Below, piece by piece: positions 17,085 through 25,079 of a stretch of DNA of 64,000 nt. The DNA comes from Lachnospiraceae bacterium KM106-2 (GTDB lineage Bacteria > Bacillota > Clostridia > Lachnospirales > Lachnospiraceae). The notes under the pieces were generated by a model, which did not search any database, was not told the origin of the DNA, and saw nothing but the letters and a program-made list of their open reading frames with translations. The translations under genes were made by a program, and so were the position numbers. The number at the start of each line of letters is the position of its first letter. The stretch's first letter is position 1. The DNA lies in assembly GCA_009731425.1 (NCBI GenBank), contig AP018794.1, positions 2,177,960 through 2,241,959 on the forward strand, in the 5' to 3' direction.

Positions 17085-17184
17085 AGGAGGATCTTCTACC
17101 TTCTTGTTAGATTCTAACAGCATCACTAGACACTTAAAAACTTGTATGATAAACTATTTGTTATTACGAAAGCGAGATGATATT

Positions 17185-17598
17185 ATGTATTCACCACTAT
17201 TTATAAATATTTTTCACTTTATCAGGATAGGATTAGGTATCACTGCTATATTTGCCATTATTAAACTCTATCAAGTAAAGTATAGGAAAATTCAATTTTC
17301 TAAATTAACAAAGAGAGTACTGATTGCTGTTGTTCTCATAACTTGTATCGTAACATTCTTTCATTATTCCTTTTACTATTCAAAAGTTACCATTTCACAC
17401 GTTTTTTATAAGGAGCAACAAGGGCATAAAAACTACCTCTATATTGAAGATGATCATCATCTACTCCGATTGGAATATAATGCGCCTTTTACATACTCTA
17501 GCATCAATACTCATAAAAAATATGAGATCATCTACAGTTACCGTCCAAGCATCCAAAAGGGGTATATCTATAGTCTTAATCCATACAACTATAATTAA
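17185..17598 (+). CDS. Hypothetical membrane protein, 137 residues
   Basis: Not recognised. Two hydrophobic segments lie near residues 5-25 (FINIFHFIRIGLGITAIFAI) and 43-65 (RVLIAVVLITCIVTFFHY). A beta-rich C-terminal region follows (NYLYIEDDHHLLRLEYNAPF, KYEIIYSYRPSIQKG) that would lie outside the cell. Codon use is A/T-rich like the surroundings. The start is uncertain: ATG at 17185 has only a weak GAGATGA ribosome site, and earlier in-frame starts overlap the divergent promoter. It ends at the duplicated terminator beside family A copy 3. Confidence 0.5.
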   Translation: MYSPLFINIFHFIRIGLGITAIFAIIKLYQVKYRKIQFSKLTKRVLIAVVLITCIVTFFHYSFYYSKVTISHVFYKEQQGHKNYLYIEDDHHLLRLEYNAPFTYSSINTHKKYEIIYSYRPSIQKGYIYSLNPYNYN

Positions 17599-17610
17599 AT
17601 ATACACTAGA

Positions 17611-17636
17611 AAAGGAGGAGCATACGCTCCTCCTTT
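17611..17636. terminator. Left copy of duplicated terminator at family A copy 3
   Basis: AAAGGAGGAG/CTCCTCCTTT palindrome, 26 bases, identical to 17868-17893. It terminates the plus-strand hypothetical gene. Confidence 0.8.
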
Positions 17637-17867
17637 CAGACTGTAGACAATTACTTTCACTCACCCAATTTGCTTCTTGGGGAGAGGTTTGGAGAACTTC
17701 GTTCTCCATTTGAAATCAGAAGCCGAAAACCGCGCTTTTCGGCTTCTGGACTGGTGCGAGCAGGTAGCAGATCTTGCCACTTGTACGAACGAGTACCAGT
17801 CAGCTCCGATTGAAAACTGGATGAAAGGTGCCTTTCATCCAAGGCTGACGACTTTGTCGACAGCCTC
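17637..17867 (+). mobile_element. Family A structured repeat, copy 3
   Basis: 231 bp, the same length and orientation as copies 1 and 2, starting CAGACTGTAGACAA and ending GTCGACAGCCTC. The second hairpin is extended to 13 bp (CAGAAGCCGAAAA/TTTTCGGCTTCTG). The fifth hairpin is AGGCTG...CAGCCT where copy 1 has AGCTTG...CAAGCT, so two base pairs changed on both sides together. The element is bracketed by exact 26-bp copies of a terminator unrelated in sequence to that at copy 1. Confidence 0.75.
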
Positions 17868-17893
17868 AAAGGAGGAGCATACGCTCCTCCTTT
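17868..17893. terminator. Right copy of duplicated terminator, serving the AgcS gene
   Basis: The 26-base hairpin identical to 17611-17636, eight bases beyond the stop codon of the minus-strand symporter gene. T's follow on the plus strand and A's precede, so it works in both directions between the convergent genes. Confidence 0.8.
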
Positions 17894-17901
17894 TCTATCT
17901 A

Positions 17902-19305
17902 TTATTCGTTATCCCAGCATTCTGTATTTTTGATTCCTAATTTCTTAGCAGAGAAGACCGGATCTTTTCCTTCTTTTTTCTGCTGTTTATAATCTTTTAA
18001 TACCTTTGTCGAAACTTTATTCAATAAGATAATTGCAATGATATTAACAATTGCCATTAATCCCATGGATACATCAGCTAAGTTCCATACGGTATCGAAT
18101 TTAGCTACTGATCCAAGTACGATTGCAATCAGACATGCAATACGGAATACCAATAAGACAATCTTATTATCCTTAATGAATTTGATATTTGATTCTGCAT
18201 AGCTGTAGTTACCTACTAAAGAACTGAATGCAAATAAAAGAATCGATGCAACAATGAAATGAATTCCGATATCACCTACTTGTGACTGCACTGCTTTTTG
18301 CACATAAGGAATTCCTGTCAGATTCTTATCTACACCAAAAACTAATAACATCATCGCAGTTGTCGTACAGATAATCAAAGTATCAAGATATACGGAGATC
18401 ATTTGAACAAGTCCTTGTTTTACTGGATGAGAAACCTCTGCAGTTGCTCCTGCATTTGGTGCAGATCCCATACCAGCTTCATTGGAAAATAATCCTCGCT
18501 TAATTCCATACATCACACAGGTACCGGCTAGTCCGCCAGAGAATGCTTTGAAATTAAATGCTTCTGAAAAAATACTTGAGATAATCCCAGGTAAAAGATT
18601 AATATTAGTAATTGTAATATATAATCCTAATAAAATATAAAGGATTGCCATAATAGGCACCACTACTGATGTAATGATACCAATTCTATGAACACCGCCA
18701 AAAATGGTATAAGCAGTTGCTGCTGCTAAGATCAGCCCCATCGTAAGAGACAGGATCTGTTTTGCTTGATCCGTTGCCACATAGTATTCAAATGCCGAAC
18801 TTACGTTATATGCTTGTAAGGCATTAAATCCAAATGCAAAACAAATGATCAATAAGATTGAGAATATAACCCCAAGCCAGCGCATTCCGAGCGCTTTCTC
18901 AATATAGTAAGCTGGACCGCCTCGATAGGCATTCTCACCATCTTTTGTCTTATAGATCTGAGCTAATGTGGTTTCAACAAATGCAGATGCACTGCCGATC
19001 ACAGCAAGCAGCCACATCCAAAAGATCGATCCTGCACCACCAGCACTAAGTGCAGTTGCTACACCTGCAATATTTCCGGTTCCTACTCTAGATGCTGTTG
19101 ATATCATTAGTGCTTGGAAAGAAGATACCCCGCCTTTATCAGATTTTTTCTCAGTTAATGTACGAAATGCTTCGGGAAGCATGCCAATTTGCACAAATTT
19201 AGTTGTAAATGTAAAAAATAAACCAGCTGCAACTAATAATGCAATTAATATGTTCTCATATAAAAAGTCATTCATAAAAGCTAAAATTTCATTTATTATA
19301 CTCAT
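17902..19305 (-). CDS. Sodium:alanine/glycine symporter, AGCS family
   Basis: 467 residues with about ten membrane helices. Family signature segments are TKFVQIGMLPEAFRTL near residue 35, STASRVGTGNIAGVATAL near residue 70, FRGGPAYYIE-like AYRGGPAYYIEKALG near residue 127 and KRGLFSNEAGMGSAPNAGA near residue 270. These proteins import alanine or glycine with Na+ and are common in amino-acid fermenting clostridia. A monocistronic unit with AAGGATGG before the ATG and a terminator duplicated around a family A repeat downstream. Confidence 0.93.
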   Translation of the reverse strand: MSIINEILAFMNDFLYENILIALLVAAGLFFTFTTKFVQIGMLPEAFRTLTEKKSDKGGVSSFQALMISTASRVGTGNIAGVATALSAGGAGSIFWMWLLAVIGSASAFVETTLAQIYKTKDGENAYRGGPAYYIEKALGMRWLGVIFSILLIICFAFGFNALQAYNVSSAFEYYVATDQAKQILSLTMGLILAAATAYTIFGGVHRIGIITSVVVPIMAILYILLGLYITITNINLLPGIISSIFSEAFNFKAFSGGLAGTCVMYGIKRGLFSNEAGMGSAPNAGATAEVSHPVKQGLVQMISVYLDTLIICTTTAMMLLVFGVDKNLTGIPYVQKAVQSQVGDIGIHFIVASILLFAFSSLVGNYSYAESNIKFIKDNKIVLLVFRIACLIAIVLGSVAKFDTVWNLADVSMGLMAIVNIIAIILLNKVSTKVLKDYKQQKKEGKDPVFSAKKLGIKNTECWDNE

Positions 19306-19482
19306 TAGTCCATCCTTTTCTGTCTTATTCTAGTGAGTATAGATTACTATATATTTTAGGACAATTCAAACATTTTAGACACACTTCATGTAATTTCTTC
19401 ATTTCATCCAATATATTTTCTTAAATTGAACGTATTTTTGTATACAATTATACATTAATAGTGAAAATTTAGAAATCTTGTA

Positions 19483-20031
19483 CTATTCAGAGATAAAAGA
19501 AAGTAAATCATTTACTTCTTTTCGTTTTGGCATATCTGGTGTGAATTTGGGATAGCCTGCTGCAATCAATGCCATGACATTTTCGTCTTCTGGAAGGTGT
19601 AATAAATCTTTTATCATCATCTCATCAAAATATCCTAGAACAACTGTACCAACACCATAAGTATGGGCCGCTAAACAAAATGTCTGAGATGCAATTCCTG
19701 CATCAAACATCTCCCAACGATCTTCTTTTGGAGTGGAATAAGAGCCATCCCTTTCATAGCCGCTTCTTCCTGACTTCGCAGTTACTACAACAATAGCCGC
19801 TGCATTTAAGATCGTCTTTGCATTAAATTCAAATCCTAGAATTCCATCTGCTGCAATCTGTTCCATAACATCCTTCTTTTCTAACACATGATAACGTACT
19901 ACCTGTGTATTCTTCCAAGATGGTGCATAAGATGCTGCTTCTACAATTTTTTCAAACACTTCATGTGAAATTTTTTCCTCTGTAAATCTTCTTACACTTC
20001 TTCTTCCTTTAATACATTCCATAGCTTCCAT
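19483..20031 (-). CDS. Nitroreductase-family protein
   Basis: 182 residues. MECIKGRRSVRRFTEE at the N-terminus is the FMN-phosphate binding start of the family, APSWKNTQ replaces the usual APSGGNxQ, and VLGYFDEMMIKDLLHLPEDENVMALIAAGYP closes the domain. The chosen ATG has GGAGGAGATG before it, and the longer frame would begin inside trpS. It follows trpS by 70 bases with a T-poor hairpin (20065-20092) between, so cotranscription is possible. Electron acceptor unknown. Confidence 0.85.
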   Translation of the reverse strand: MEAMECIKGRRSVRRFTEEKISHEVFEKIVEAASYAPSWKNTQVVRYHVLEKKDVMEQIAADGILGFEFNAKTILNAAAIVVVTAKSGRSGYERDGSYSTPKEDRWEMFDAGIASQTFCLAAHTYGVGTVVLGYFDEMMIKDLLHLPEDENVMALIAAGYPKFTPDMPKRKEVNDLLSFISE

Positions 20032-20064
20032 GTTCTCATCTCCTCCTAATAACTCTAACTGAAT

Positions 20065-20092
20065 ACAGCCCTCCCATACACTGGGAAGGCTG
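20065..20092 (-). other. Hairpin between trpS and the nitroreductase gene
   Basis: CAGCCTTCCCA/TGGGAGGGCTG 11-base arms (one wobble) with a five-base loop, 11 bases after the trpS stop. No T-run follows on the minus strand, so it is a weak or partial terminator, or an mRNA processing or stability element. Confidence 0.5.
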
Positions 20093-20101
20093 CTATTGGA
20101 T

Positions 20102-21193
20102 CTATTGTTTCTCAGCAAAACGTTTTGCCTGTTCTTCGATCAACTGTTTATCATCAAAATAATTGATCTTCATGGCATCTTTTACTTCATGTAAAGTACT
20201 AGCTGCAACTGCTTCTGCTTTCTTGCATCCAGCCTCTAACATTTCGTAAACACCTTTAATATCTTTTTCGTACTCTTTTCTTCTCGCACGAATAGGTGCT
20301 AATTCTTCTTCTAATACTGCATTTAAGAATCGTTTTACCTTAACATCTCCAAGACCGCCTCTGCTGTAATGGTCTTTCATTTCTTGTAAATTCTTATAGT
20401 CAGGACAATACTTTTCAAAATATTCATCTTTACAGAATGCATCAAGATACGTAAATACAGCATTTCCTTCTACCTGACCTGGATCAGATACTTTTAAGTG
20501 ATTTGGATCCGTATACATACCCATGATCTTCTTCTTCACGTCCTCTGGAGAATCCGATAAATAGATACAGTTTCCAAGTGATTTACTCATCTTTGCCTTT
20601 CCATCTGTACCAGGAAGACGTAAACAAGCTTTGTTATCTGGAAGAATGATCTCTGGTTCTACTAATACATCATCATATACAGAATTAAATTTACGTACAA
20701 TTTCCTTTGTCTGCTCGATCATTGGTAATTGATCTTCACCAACAGGAACGGTTGTTGCTTTAAATGCTGTAATATCAGAAGCCTGGCTAATTGGATAAGT
20801 GAAGAATCCTACCGGGATACTCGCTTCGAAATTACGTTGTTGAATCTCAGACTTTACAGTCGGATTACGTTGTAAACGTGATACCGTAACTAAGTTCATA
20901 TAGTAGAAAGATAACTCTGTTAATTGAGGTACCATAGACTGAATAAAAATAGTTACCTTAGATGGATCTAAGCCTACTGATAGATAATCTAACGCTACTT
21001 CAATAATATTCTGGCGAACCTTCTCAGGATTATCCGCATTATCAGTCAATGCCTGTGCATCCGCGATCATGATGTAAATTTCATCATACTCTCCTGAATT
21101 TTGTAACTCTACTCTTCTTTTAAGAGAACCTACATAATGGCCAACATGTAATCTTCCTGTTGGTCTATCTCCTGTTAATATAACTTTTTGCAT
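20102..21193 (-). CDS. trpS: Tryptophanyl-tRNA synthetase
   Basis: 363 residues, class I synthetase. Signature 1 is [17 protein letters not shown] (the HIGH-type motif reads HVGH) and signature 2 is [10 protein letters not shown] (KMSKS) near residue 195. [23 protein letters not shown] is the usual TrpRS tryptophan and adenylate pocket segment. It charges tRNA-Trp in the cytoplasm. It is preceded by a Trp-specific T-box leader (21437-21672) and a family B repeat, so expression rises when tRNA-Trp is uncharged. AAAGGAGG precedes the ATG. Confidence 0.97.
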   Translation of the reverse strand: MQKVILTGDRPTGRLHVGHYVGSLKRRVELQNSGEYDEIYIMIADAQALTDNADNPEKVRQNIIEVALDYLSVGLDPSKVTIFIQSMVPQLTELSFYYMNLVTVSRLQRNPTVKSEIQQRNFEASIPVGFFTYPISQASDITAFKATTVPVGEDQLPMIEQTKEIVRKFNSVYDDVLVEPEIILPDNKACLRLPGTDGKAKMSKSLGNCIYLSDSPEDVKKKIMGMYTDPNHLKVSDPGQVEGNAVFTYLDAFCKDEYFEKYCPDYKNLQEMKDHYSRGGLGDVKVKRFLNAVLEEELAPIRARRKEYEKDIKGVYEMLEAGCKKAEAVAASTLHEVKDAMKINYFDDKQLIEEQAKRFAEKQ

Positions 21194-21284
21194 AAACTGC
21201 CTCCTTTATTATGCGAACACTGCTACCTTGCTCTATCCACTAGCAGTTTTTATTTATGAAAGTAAACTGGACTTCCACAAAAAA

Positions 21285-21436
21285 GAACAAAGAGTTTGGC
21301 TGGCCAAACTCTCCGCGCCGAACGCGATCACATAGTGATACCTTCATTTCGCGTGAGTGCGCATCCTGGCTTTCTTCCTTCAGAAAGCCTTTTTAATTGA
21401 TAGGGAGTTCGGAGAACTTTCCTTTCAATTAAAAAA
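21285..21436 (-). repeat. Family B structured repeat, copy 1
   Basis: A 152-bp repeat nearly identical to 48045-48196. Visible hairpins in plus-strand order are AGAGTTTGG/CCAAACTCT (21290-21311), an ACGCGA/TCGCGT stem enclosing ATCACATAGTGAT, GGCTTTCT/AGAAAGCC, and TTTTTAATTGA/TCAATTAAAAA enclosing AGTTC-GGA-GAACT. Its right end merges with the T-tract of the T-box terminator, so it lies between the attenuator and the trpS start and would be part of the readthrough mRNA leader. No coding potential. Confidence 0.7.
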
Positions 21437-21672
21437 GACCCTTACCCACATAGGATAAGAGTCATAATAAGCCACCAATGTTATCAGCTGTACGTGTTCA
21501 TACAGTTCCATCATAACGGTTAGGATTTCCGTCAACGCCTACTTTAATGTTCAGGTTGCCCTCATAAGCCCATTCCTCATAACTTCAAATTCTGCCTTCT
21601 CAGCACCGGCAGTTCTCTGTAAATTGAATCATTATGAGTACTCTTCTTACTCATCGGTTTACATGTACCTAA
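21437..21672 (-). promoter_or_regulatory. T-box leader specific for tRNA-Trp, with terminator
   Basis: Minus-strand leader of trpS. The specifier region reads GAATGGGC (21568-21575) with UGG, the Trp codon, at 21570-21572. The conserved AGTAGGCGTTGACGG segment and CCGTTAT follow. The T-box bulge is TTGGTGGC (21471-21478), offering UGGC to the GCCA end of tRNA-Trp. The terminator (21437-21463) pairs GACTCTTATC with GGTAAGGGTC and is followed by T6. Uncharged tRNA-Trp should stabilise the antiterminator and allow trpS expression. Confidence 0.85.
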
Positions 21673-21701
21673 ATTATACCTTTTTAAACAACTTCCGTCA
21701 A
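21673..21701 (-). promoter_or_regulatory. Promoter of the T-box/trpS unit
   Basis: TTGACG (21696-21701), 17 bases, TATAAT (21673-21678) on the minus strand, beginning ten bases after the dehydratase/activase stop codon. Confidence 0.8.
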
Positions 21702-21710
21702 TAGTATCGC

Positions 21711-23375
21711 CTAATCTAATGCATATAATGCAGCACCTAAAGCTCCTACAATTTCCGGTTCTTTTGCAATAAAGAGCTTGTCCTGGATCTTCTCTTCTAC
21801 TGCCTTTACCACCCCAGGGTTCTTTGCCACACCACCGGTCATCATAAACTCACCCTCTAAACCGACACGTTTTAATAGAGAGAAAGCCTTCGCTGCAATC
21901 GCTTTATGGATTCCATGTGCAATATCACATTTTTCTTTATTTAGTGCGATCAGAGAGATAACCTCTGACTCTGCAAATACAGAACACATACTGCTGATCG
22001 TGATATCTTCTTTCCAGTCTAGAGAGATTGGACCTAACTCAGAAATATCGATTTCAAGTGTTCTTGCCATCATCTCTAAGAATCTTCCCGTACCAGCAGC
22101 ACATTTATCATTCATGACAAAGTCGATGACTTCACCCTTTTCATTTAATTTAATAACCTTGCTATCCTGACCGCCAATATCTAAAATAGTACGAACCTTT
22201 GGATTACAGTAATTTGCACCTTTTCCATGACAGCTGATCTCGGTTACATTCTCATCTGCAAATGGAATGCTGACGCGTCCGTATCCCGTCGAAATGATCG
22301 TGTCGATATCTTCTCTCTTTAAGTTTGCTTTCTCCAGTACAGAATGTAAGATTCGCTCTGCACTTTCACCACTCTTTGCTCCTGTTCTTACCACGTCAAA
22401 AGCTACAATCTCCTTCTTTTCATTTAAGATTACTGCATTGGTTGATGTGGAGCCACTGTCAATTCCTAATACGTACATGCTTTCCCCTCCTGCTGTATTC
22501 CTTTTCTTTCTCTTCCTACTCAAGTTCTTTGATACCGTAAGTGATTCTACAAATGCTTCTACTCTTGTCCTGATCTGTCCTGCACATTGTTTTGTGTAAT
22601 CCGTTTCAATCTTTAAGATCGGCTTATGAAATAGTTCTTTTATATGAGCGTATTCGTAAGAATAATTATCACAGAACTTAACGGTATGATAAATGATTCC
22701 ATCCACTTCATTTTCCATTCCTTCTAGATAATTCTCACGATTCGCAGCTTTCTGCATTCGCATGCAAGGAAACTGATTGAGTAGAGCTGAGGTATAGGAA
22801 TCCAATACTTTCTTGGAATCTACAGTAAACTCTCTAGATAGTCCCGTACAACTTAAGTTAAAGACAATCTCTACACCGGTTCTCTCGATCATTTTAAGAA
22901 CTCCCTGACTCAAACGAGCGCCCATGATACCGACTTTGATACCTTGTTCTTTCTCTTCCTTTGGTTCCCTCTTCATATTCTTTAAATATTGATATAATTC
23001 TTCTTCATCAAAGTGTTTTCCCGTATATTGTTCATATTCTGTTACCATTTCAAGAATATACTTTTCATATAACTTAGTTGAGAACTCATTGACCTTTCTT
23101 GGCACATCAAGAAGATAGATGAATTTATCTGGAAAATGTTCCTTTAATACATCATAAAGACGGCGGATGCTATCACAGCATGTGGTCAAAATAATTCCTT
23201 CATAGTCATGAGCCGTTACATCCTCTAGCACTGCTTTTGTATAAGAGCACATATTAGGATGCATCAGTGTATCTGCCTGATCAAAGTTCGTTACATCTGG
23301 TTCAATTCGTTTTGTCTCTACTCCTAATGCACCAAAGATCTCAATAGGAGTATACTTACATACATATCCGATCAT
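21711..23375 (-). CDS. 2-hydroxyacyl-CoA dehydratase-type subunit fused to its ATP-dependent activator
   Basis: 554 residues in two parts. Residues 1-285 resemble the HgdB/FldC-type dehydratase subunit (TTCCDSIRRLYDV with cluster-ligand cysteines, MIGYVCKYTPIEIFGALG start). Residues 299-554 are a BadF/HgdC-type activase: VLGIDSGSTSTNAV phosphate loop, DIGGQDSKVI, and NDKCAAGTGRFLE with a cluster-ligand cysteine, ending VGALGAALYALD. The activator injects an electron driven by ATP into the dehydratase. The ORF begins 20 bases inside the preceding gene with GGAGGAG upstream. An AGGAGGGG ribosome site and ATG at 22478 lie at the domain boundary. Confidence 0.85.
   Translation of the reverse strand: MIGYVCKYTPIEIFGALGVETKRIEPDVTNFDQADTLMHPNMCSYTKAVLEDVTAHDYEGIILTTCCDSIRRLYDVLKEHFPDKFIYLLDVPRKVNEFSTKLYEKYILEMVTEYEQYTGKHFDEEELYQYLKNMKREPKEEKEQGIKVGIMGARLSQGVLKMIERTGVEIVFNLSCTGLSREFTVDSKKVLDSYTSALLNQFPCMRMQKAANRENYLEGMENEVDGIIYHTVKFCDNYSYEYAHIKELFHKPILKIETDYTKQCAGQIRTRVEAFVESLTVSKNLSRKRKKRNTAGGESMYVLGIDSGSTSTNAVILNEKKEIVAFDVVRTGAKSGESAERILHSVLEKANLKREDIDTIISTGYGRVSIPFADENVTEISCHGKGANYCNPKVRTILDIGGQDSKVIKLNEKGEVIDFVMNDKCAAGTGRFLEMMARTLEIDISELGPISLDWKEDITISSMCSVFAESEVISLIALNKEKCDIAHGIHKAIAAKAFSLLKRVGLEGEFMMTGGVAKNPGVVKAVEEKIQDKLFIAKEPEIVGALGAALYALD
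22478..22490 (-). promoter_or_regulatory. Internal ribosome site and start codon at the activase boundary
   Basis: Inside the fused gene, GGAGGGG and then AAAGC precede ATG TAC GTA (ATG at 22476-22478), exactly where a free-standing activase begins (MYVLGIDSGSTS). It may allow separate synthesis of the activator from the same mRNA. Confidence 0.6.
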
Positions 23376-24648
23376 CGTCTTCTTCTCCTCCTGCGTTTAT
23401 CATCTCAAGAAATGCTTCGATTCGAGTCTTGATCTGACCATCATGGCTGTTTCTTCGATCCATACCATCCCCATCTAAGATCAGCATCGGAATCTTCATT
23501 TCCTTCATTTTATCTTTTAGGAGCATTACGCCGCCGCTGGACTGCTTACATCCCCAGTGACAGAAATGGATCACGGCATCGGCATCATATTTTTTCACAC
23601 ACTCTTCTACGAGTTCGATTTTTCGTTCATAAGAACCATTGAAACGATTTAAGATCATCTTCTTAGCAAGTGCTTCGATTGGATGTTCTACATCAAGCTC
23701 CTCCATAAAATCCAAGTTTAGATCGCAGGCTTTGATGACATACTTCTCATTAAAATTAAAATAACTCTTTAGGGTATCTTGATAGTAAGGGAATAGATGT
23801 ACCCAGAATATGCTCTTCTGGTTTCCTTTTTTATAATTTAAGACATCTTTAGCAAGAAGGCGATAGAAATCCAGCATTTCTTCCTCCCCGATATTTAAAT
23901 GGGTCGCATAAAGCATAAATAAGTTCATACTTAATGTATTGGGGTACATGCGATCTTTCTGTTCTTCTAAGAATTTTGCATAAAGACGTTTCGATTCATT
24001 TTCTCGACGTAATGTTTCTTTTAATTTCTCATAATCTAGTTTCTTATTATATTTCTTCTCTAATTTACTAATTAATTCTTTTAATTGCATTACCACATAT
24101 TCTTCAGCCTCTTTCGAGTAATCATGAGGAATATCGATATAGTAATCTTCTACTTTGTACTTATCGCATACATAGCGGAAGGTGTTAATATTTCCATCAC
24201 AGATCATGGATGTCGTTACTGCAAAACTAGCTTTTGGTAAGACTCCGGAATCCATGGCACCGATGAAGTTCTTATGATAAGAACACAAGGTAGATGCAAT
24301 TCCATTATTCTCTGCGGTATCAATAAAATAATCTTCACATTGAAATCCCGAAAAGAATGAAGATAAACATTCCAGTGAAATTGGATTCAGACCAAAACAC
24401 TGCAGGATCTCAACGGGTGCAAAAATATTAACCCATACTGAATTCTCCGGTTCTTTCAGTGCCTTCAACGTATTTTTTACGACAATATGATTCAACATTT
24501 TATAAGCTTTGCTTAATTTCTTATCAGGATGAAACTTTGTTCTAAGGCTCTCGTAATCTAGCCCTACTTTCATCATGGATAGCGCCTTATCAGGCTTCTC
24601 ATCAGAAACCTTCTTAATCTGTTCGCCATATTTTTTTATAATGTCCAT
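23356..24648 (-). CDS. 2-hydroxyacyl-CoA dehydratase subunit (HgdA/HgdB family)
   Basis: About 430 residues. Family features are FAPVEILQCFGLNPISLECL near the N-terminus, STLCSYHKNFIGA (cluster-ligand cysteine), TTSMICDGNINTFRY and the C-terminal VIHFCHWGCKQSSG, which supplies further cysteines. Such proteins form [4Fe-4S] dehydratase heterodimers that remove water from 2-hydroxyacyl-CoA during amino-acid fermentation, activated by the ATPase encoded next. The ATG at 24648 (GGGAAG upstream) is preferred over an upstream TTG. The acyl-CoA substrate cannot be told. No CoA-transferase or acyl-CoA dehydrogenase gene is nearby. Confidence 0.82.
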   Translation of the reverse strand: MDIIKKYGEQIKKVSDEKPDKALSMMKVGLDYESLRTKFHPDKKLSKAYKMLNHIVVKNTLKALKEPENSVWVNIFAPVEILQCFGLNPISLECLSSFFSGFQCEDYFIDTAENNGIASTLCSYHKNFIGAMDSGVLPKASFAVTTSMICDGNINTFRYVCDKYKVEDYYIDIPHDYSKEAEEYVVMQLKELISKLEKKYNKKLDYEKLKETLRRENESKRLYAKFLEEQKDRMYPNTLSMNLFMLYATHLNIGEEEMLDFYRLLAKDVLNYKKGNQKSIFWVHLFPYYQDTLKSYFNFNEKYVIKACDLNLDFMEELDVEHPIEALAKKMILNRFNGSYERKIELVEECVKKYDADAVIHFCHWGCKQSSGGVMLLKDKMKEMKIPMLILDGDGMDRRNSHDGQIKTRIEAFLEMINAGGEEDDDRICM

Positions 24649-24733
24649 CTTAAGACTTCCCATCATTTTAGATTTATTAACAATCAATAATTTTACCTTA
24701 ATATGGTAATCTTGTCAATTTATGATGATATGG

Positions 24734-25030
24734 TTACTTTGCAAACCACGTCTCATTCTCAGTCTTAAAATAATGTGCATCAAACTCGGTCACCTTATAA
24801 TCCTGTATCCCATTTTGATGAAATGGCTCTTGTTCCAAGTAGGATTCCAGTTCTTCCCTAGACTCTGCTTTCATGATAAAAATACCACCGCTCATGTCCT
24901 TTTTTAGACCAGATAATAAGATCCTACCATCCTCCATTCTCTTTCCGGTATAGGCCATATGCTCTTTCATAATCTCATCCGTCATTTTCTCCTGATTTTT
25001 TAAACTTCCTTCAACTACATAATATTTCAT
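24734..25030 (-). CDS. YciI-family protein
   Basis: 98 residues, a ferredoxin-like fold of the YciI/muconolactone-isomerase class. It has the typical MKEHMAYTGKRMEDGRILLSG segment, in which the histidine is the usual active-site candidate, and IFIMKAESREELESYLEQEPF. Starts at ATG 25030 after GGAGG, since the ORF's earlier ATG lies within the ribosome site. A small enzyme of unknown substrate, standing alone between the transglutaminase gene and the dehydratase genes. Confidence 0.8.
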   Translation of the reverse strand: MKYYVVEGSLKNQEKMTDEIMKEHMAYTGKRMEDGRILLSGLKKDMSGGIFIMKAESREELESYLEQEPFHQNGIQDYKVTEFDAHYFKTENETWFAK

Positions 25031-25079
25031 CTGATCTGTTCCTCCAGTCAATCATTCAATCCTCTATATTATTGCCTTA

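Noticed and set aside
4103..17867. Possibility that the evenly spaced repeats form a CRISPR array or integron attC array
   Set aside because: Copies are kilobases apart with genes between, no short-spacer structure, and no cas or integrase genes are seen.
21437..21672. Initial reading of the trpS leader as an S-box or plain attenuator
   Set aside because: UGG specifier, AGTAGG...GACGG segment and the UGGC bulge fit a Trp T-box.
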